DNA of 64,000 bases, taken from NCBI GenBank assembly GCA_013350335.1, contig CM023535.1:40050069-40114068 (forward strand), read 5' to 3'. The stretch comes from Chimonanthus salicifolius (Eukaryota > Streptophyta > Magnoliopsida > Laurales > Calycanthaceae). Below are positions 60,146 to 64,000 of this stretch, in pieces; the first letter of the stretch is position 1, and every line of letters begins with the position of its first letter. The notes beneath the pieces were generated by a model. It was not told the DNA's origin, searched no databases, and worked only from the letters and a program-made list of their open reading frames with translations. The translations under genes and the position numbers were made by a program.

Positions 60146-62098
60146 TCCCCATGTATGTTTATCGGTCGCCCCGACGGAGCATGGACTCCGGTTTCATTTC
60201 ATCCCTCCCATGCTATGCATGAGATGTAAGTGCAATATGCCATATAATAATAATTCAAACCATAGCATTCAAATCCCATCTTAAAACATATCATTTAATT
60301 ACCAAAATAAATCAAGTAAAACATGCATAAGCACATAATCCATGGCTTACAATAAGGTAGGAGTCCTACCAAATACCCGTTAGCGTTCCTTTGCGTTTTC
60401 GTTCACGAATTTGGTCGCCAATCGCGCACCGATTGTGAGGTCCCATTTACCTTATTACACATCAACAATTAAACCCATGTTTTAATCTTGCCTAAGTCCA
60501 TCATACATGCCTTAGTGGGGTTCGGCCACACACCATGGCCGAACCTCACTAATTAGGTATTTTGGGTCTCATTTAATCCATTAATCATTTTAATTATATG
60601 AGTCTAAGATCCAGCAACCCTATGCTTTATTAACCACACATAAGGTCATCGTAAAAACACCTAAGTCCATGACCAACATCCATGGGTTCGGCCATGCACC
60701 ATGGCCAAACTCATGGTTCTTCATTCTTGGCCATAATTACAATTTTGCCACTACTTCTTCCATGGTTAATCACTCATTTATTTTTACATCCTTAGATCCA
60801 TAATTGATCCATAAATTTGGATCCATTGATGACTCGCCAACCATGACATAAAATCATTAAAAATCAGCTATTAACTTAACCTAATTCCTATTCATCTAAA
60901 CATATGCATAGTTCCAAACTTAGCCCATCAAATGGCTTACAAATGGGTCATGGGTTCGGCCATACATCATGGCCGAACCCATGATGTCTTTTCCTCACTC
61001 TTTTCTTGGGTCTCTTGTTGCATTTTAGATCTAGTACAAGGTTCCTTCATGGGGAAATTCCATCATACATTTAAATCATCATTTTTTATCGTCATTTGGT
61101 TCATTTTTAAGTCCCTTGAAGCTACAAACATTCCCCCATTATTTTCATATTTTATACTCATTAAAGCCACTAATACATTACCATAGGGTTCGGGCATACA
61201 CCATGGCCGAACCCATGGTTCATGGTTCATCCTCATCTACAACTTTTGAGGCTGTAAATATCATTAACATCTTCCATGATTTTCCTTATTAAAACTCCTC
61301 TAAAATTTCACTAACATTTAACCATTTTAAGCCTCAAAATCATTAACCATCATTCCATGATTTCTATCCTTAAAACCCCTTAAGAATTACTTAATCACCC
61401 TCCATGGGGTTCGGCCATACAACATGGCCGAACCCTATGGTCCATCATTCCTCAAAGAAATCATATTTCCATACTTAAATAAGCCTTAAATACATAATGT
61501 CCTTAATATTCCTTAACCTATCTTACCCATTAGGGTTTGTCCATTTCTCATCCCTTCCTTGGATGGATTCTAAATCCATGGCCCATAACATTTTTGGCCA
61601 CCATTTAATCCAAGAAAATGGACTCCATGATCTCCTTTTTAACCCTTTAAAAATTAAAATCTTGTTGAGGACTAGTTACCACTCTCGCGACTCCTCCGAC
61701 TTCCTTTTTCTCCTCTTGGTTCCTTAGCCTTTCTCCTTTCTTATTCTCCTTGATTGTCGGCCAATGGGTGAGCTTGATCCAATGAAACTTCTTAGGGCTG
61801 GTTCGGCCAAGATAGAGATAGGTTTGAGAGAGGGGAAAGGAGAGGAGAATGGAAAAATACCCTAAGGTTTTTGGCCTTTGAGAGTGGTCGGCCAAGCTTG
61901 GGTCTTCCTCTTCTTTCTCTAAGTCTATTTCTAAGTCTTTTTCTCTTCTTCTTCTTGGTGTTTTCTTTGGAAGAGAGGGGACGGTTTTGGGAGAGGGAGT
62001 GAGTGAGATGAGAATGAGATGGAGAAATGGGATGGGAACCTTAGACTTTTCCATCTCATCTTGGTTGCTTGGGTTACACTCCTCCATGATTCCATTCA

Positions 62099-62480
62099 CC
62101 AACCAACATGGGGGAGTATGGGCTTACATGACCTTAGTGGTGGTGGTTGGGATGATACACCACCCATGCCAATGGTTTTGGGGGTCTAAGATAAGTGGTT
62201 TGGGTTTCCCATGATGTCCATTGACCAACCATCATGGGGAGGGGTATGGCCTTGCATGTCCTTGGTGGTGGTGGTTGGGATGATACCACCACCCATGCCA
62301 ACGGTTTTGGCCCTCTTAGTTTGGTGGTTTGGGCTTCCCATCATGTCCATTGACCAACCATCATGGGGAGGGGTATGGGCTCTCATGTCTTAGTGGTGGT
62401 GGTTGGGATGATACCACCACCCCTTGCCAACGGCTTTGTGATGTCTTGGATGGGTGGTTTGGGTGGTTTCTATGAGATGA
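62099..62480 (-). repeat. 126-129 bp tandem repeat in U3 of LTR B copy 6
   Basis: Three copies starting at 62099, 62225 and 62354, each with CCAACCATCATGGGGAGGGG, GGTGGTGGTTGGGATGATAC and CCACCACCC(A/C)TGCCAACGG. GGTGGTGGT...ACCACCACC can pair, so again a hairpin module, at the place where copies 3 and 5's host have the GGAGTTTCATC array. Confidence 0.88.
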
Positions 62481-64000
62481 AACCACTCATTGACTCACCC
62501 CTTTGACTCACCTATTAAATTTATTTGATTTCTAACTTAGGTCATTTAATTACTTAATTTAATTCCATTTTATTTCCTTAGATTTCCTCCATGAATCCAC
62601 CCATGGTTGACCAAGTCAACCATGGTAGCCGGCCCCACCAATTCCTTAGCCTATCCGCCACCTCACTTGATTAGGTGGAGGTGGGTCCCACTTGATCATG
62701 CTACCTTGGTCTAATCAAGATTAACTTAGATGATTTTAAACCAATTAATTCCACTCCATTCACCTTGATCTTCCTTAATTCACCTTTGACTCACCCATGG
62801 TTGACCAAGTCAACCATGGTGGTCGGCCCTACCTATGTCTTGGTCCACACGCCACCTCACTTGATGAGGTGGGGTTGGGCCCCACTAGACCATGACACTT
62901 GTATAACTCCAATTTAACTCAGGTGATTTTAATTACTTCAATCCATTCCATCTAATTGGATCATCATTAGGCCCATGGCCCAATTAAATTCACCTCCTAC
63001 CCATTTACCCTAGTGCTCGAACCATCTTGACCCATTGGGTCCCAAATGGGTATTTGACCCGATTGACCATCCTTGACCCAATTAACCATCATTGACCCAC
63101 TCAAATGAAACTAATCCAATCCATGGCCCATCGGACCATACTTGGGCCATTGTTCAAATTTTGATCCATTTACCATTCATTCCATCAAAATTCTAAATTT
63201 CAACCATTAATATAAATAATAACCAACATTTATATTGATTTAAAAATCCGGGCTATTACATTCCCCATGGGGTTCGGCCATACACCATGGTTGAACCCAT
63301 GGTCCATCATTTTCACCCATATTTACCTCTTTGCCATTCAGCTTTCCATGGCTACTCAGCTTATATTTACATGACTTAAGTCCCAAAACCATTCCATTAG
63401 TTTTACATTAATGGAAGCCCTAAATCCATAAAACATTTTCTATGATTCAATCATTCAATTAGGCCATTTATGCATGTCTAAAACCAAAACAAGATCCATG
63501 GGGTTCGGCCATACACCATGGCCGAACCCATGGTCCTTTAATTTCACCATTGGCCATTCTTTCCTTTTAGGTAATCACATATTTAAGTTACCCATACTTA
63601 GGTCCATATCTGATCCATAAACCTAGTTCCATAAATGATTCATCAAATCATGACATAATACAAAATGACCCATTAAAATGGTTCATGGGGTTTGGCCATA
63701 CACCATGGCCGAACCGATGATGTCTTATTTCCATGTTCTCCATTAAATCCTTTATAATCTTAAATCCATAACTGATCCATAATCATAGATCCACAAATGA
63801 TTCATTAATCATGACATAATCCATATATGATCCATTAAAATGGTTTATGGGGTTCGGGCATTCATTATGGCCGAACCCATGATGTCATTTCTTTCCTTCT
63901 TTTTCTTAAATCATTCCCAACACTAGGTCCATAAACCAAGTCCCTCCATGGGAGGTATAATCATATACTTAGATTCATCAATTAAACCCTAGGATCCATA

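Larger units (their letters stand above)
59181..63260 (-). mobile_element. solo LTR, family B, copy 6 (4080 bp), nested
   Basis: TGTAACGCCCTGCCCC to CCGGGCTATTACA, flanked by TTCCC on both sides (59176-59180, 63261-63265), perfect TSD. Hairpins of the GGTTCGGCCAT type at 60519, 60685, 60954, 61187 and 61405 only. It has its own versions of the variable modules: a 48-bp repeat at 59882-60145 and a 126-129 bp repeat at 62099-62480. Donor-like GGTAACT near 61674 (minus). Confidence 0.93.
43429..64000 (-). mobile_element. long non-autonomous LTR retrotransposon (LARD-like)
   Basis: Minus-strand element, 5' end beyond the window: 5' LTR 54207 to past 64000, internal region 51674-54206, 3' LTR 43429-51673. 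Both LTRs belong to family B and are nearly identical over 43429-44930 versus 54207-55680 and 44930-45660 versus 63261-64000, hence a fairly young insertion. A tRNA-iMet primer site follows the 5' LTR and a purine tract precedes the 3' LTR. The internal region codes only for a CCHC protein and a chromo-type integrase tail; RT, RNase H and the integrase core are absent. Without nested insertions the LTRs are about 4.2 kb. Left flank is CAACT; the other TSD is out of range. Confidence 0.88.
54207..64000 (-). repeat. 5' LTR of the LARD-like element, family B, partial
   Basis: TGTAACGCCCCGCCC start on the plus strand. The LTR runs 54207-55680, is interrupted by two nested solo LTRs (55681-59173, 59181-63260), and resumes at 63261 to beyond the window. 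Hairpins of the GGTTCGGCCAT type at 55505, 63274, 63499, 63688 and 63848. The CCCCGACGGAG module lies at 54950-55195. Confidence 0.9.

Noticed and set aside
59785..60152. 118- and 113-residue repetitive ORFs
   Set aside because: By-product of an exact 48-bp tandem repeat, open in two frames at once.
1..64000. tRNA, rRNA, organelle insertions or host genes
   Set aside because: No such sequence was recognised on either strand; the only tRNA-like matches are primer-binding sites.

Overview
This is nuclear, repeat-rich, gene-free DNA from a seed plant with a retrotransposon-swollen genome. The evidence is Ty3/gypsy chromovirus pol motifs, LTRs of 3-4 kb, a TRIM primed by tRNA-iMet, a Stowaway MITE with TA duplications, hAT-type remnants, and many 5-bp target-site duplications (TSDs) around single LTRs. 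I see no host protein gene, tRNA, rRNA, organelle DNA or CRISPR. The species cannot be named from this sequence.

Layout. 1-7987: 3' part of a decayed Ty3/gypsy chromovirus (gag, PR, RT, RNase H, IN, chromo-type tail, 3' LTR; LTR family A). 8553-12338: a small hAT-like element split by a solo LTR of family B (8737-12142). 12.85-14.9 kb: a minus-strand hAT transposase pseudogene interrupted by a complete 633-bp TRIM (14152-14784). 14.9-22.3 kb: AT-rich DNA with a Stowaway MITE and a possible hAT-like element. 22361-25883: a hAT-like element with TATCGGCCGATA-rich ends and a 447-bp direct repeat, split by a 1.47-kb foldback element. 26268-33274: a solo LTR of family C holding a family B solo LTR (29761-32931). 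33528-41231: a minus-strand B solo LTR holding another (36480-40091). 41.2-43.4 kb: mixed remnants. 43429-64000: a long non-autonomous LTR retrotransposon (LARD-like, minus strand, 5' end beyond the window). Its 3' LTR holds a B solo LTR (46585-50576). Its 2.5-kb internal region carries a tRNA-iMet primer site, one CCHC zinc-knuckle ORF and a chromo-type integrase tail. Its 5' LTR holds an A solo LTR (55681-59173) and a B solo LTR (59181-63260) whose TSDs overlap.

The most unusual signal is the build of the family B LTRs. They are mosaics of short hairpin-forming inverted repeats. Between a conserved GGTAAGT splice-donor-like site and the distal LTR lie about 5-13 dispersed copies of a palindrome with arms GGGTTCGGCCAT / ATGGCCGAACCC, close to 60 in the window. 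One copy of the family (29761-32931) has in the same place an unrelated palindrome, TTCAGTCGACTGAA, and LTR family A has TTCGGACGATCCGAA. Several hairpins carry matching changes in both arms. The hairpin form, and not its sequence, seems to recur. A possible function as spliced-out intron, siRNA source or recombination substrate is inference only.
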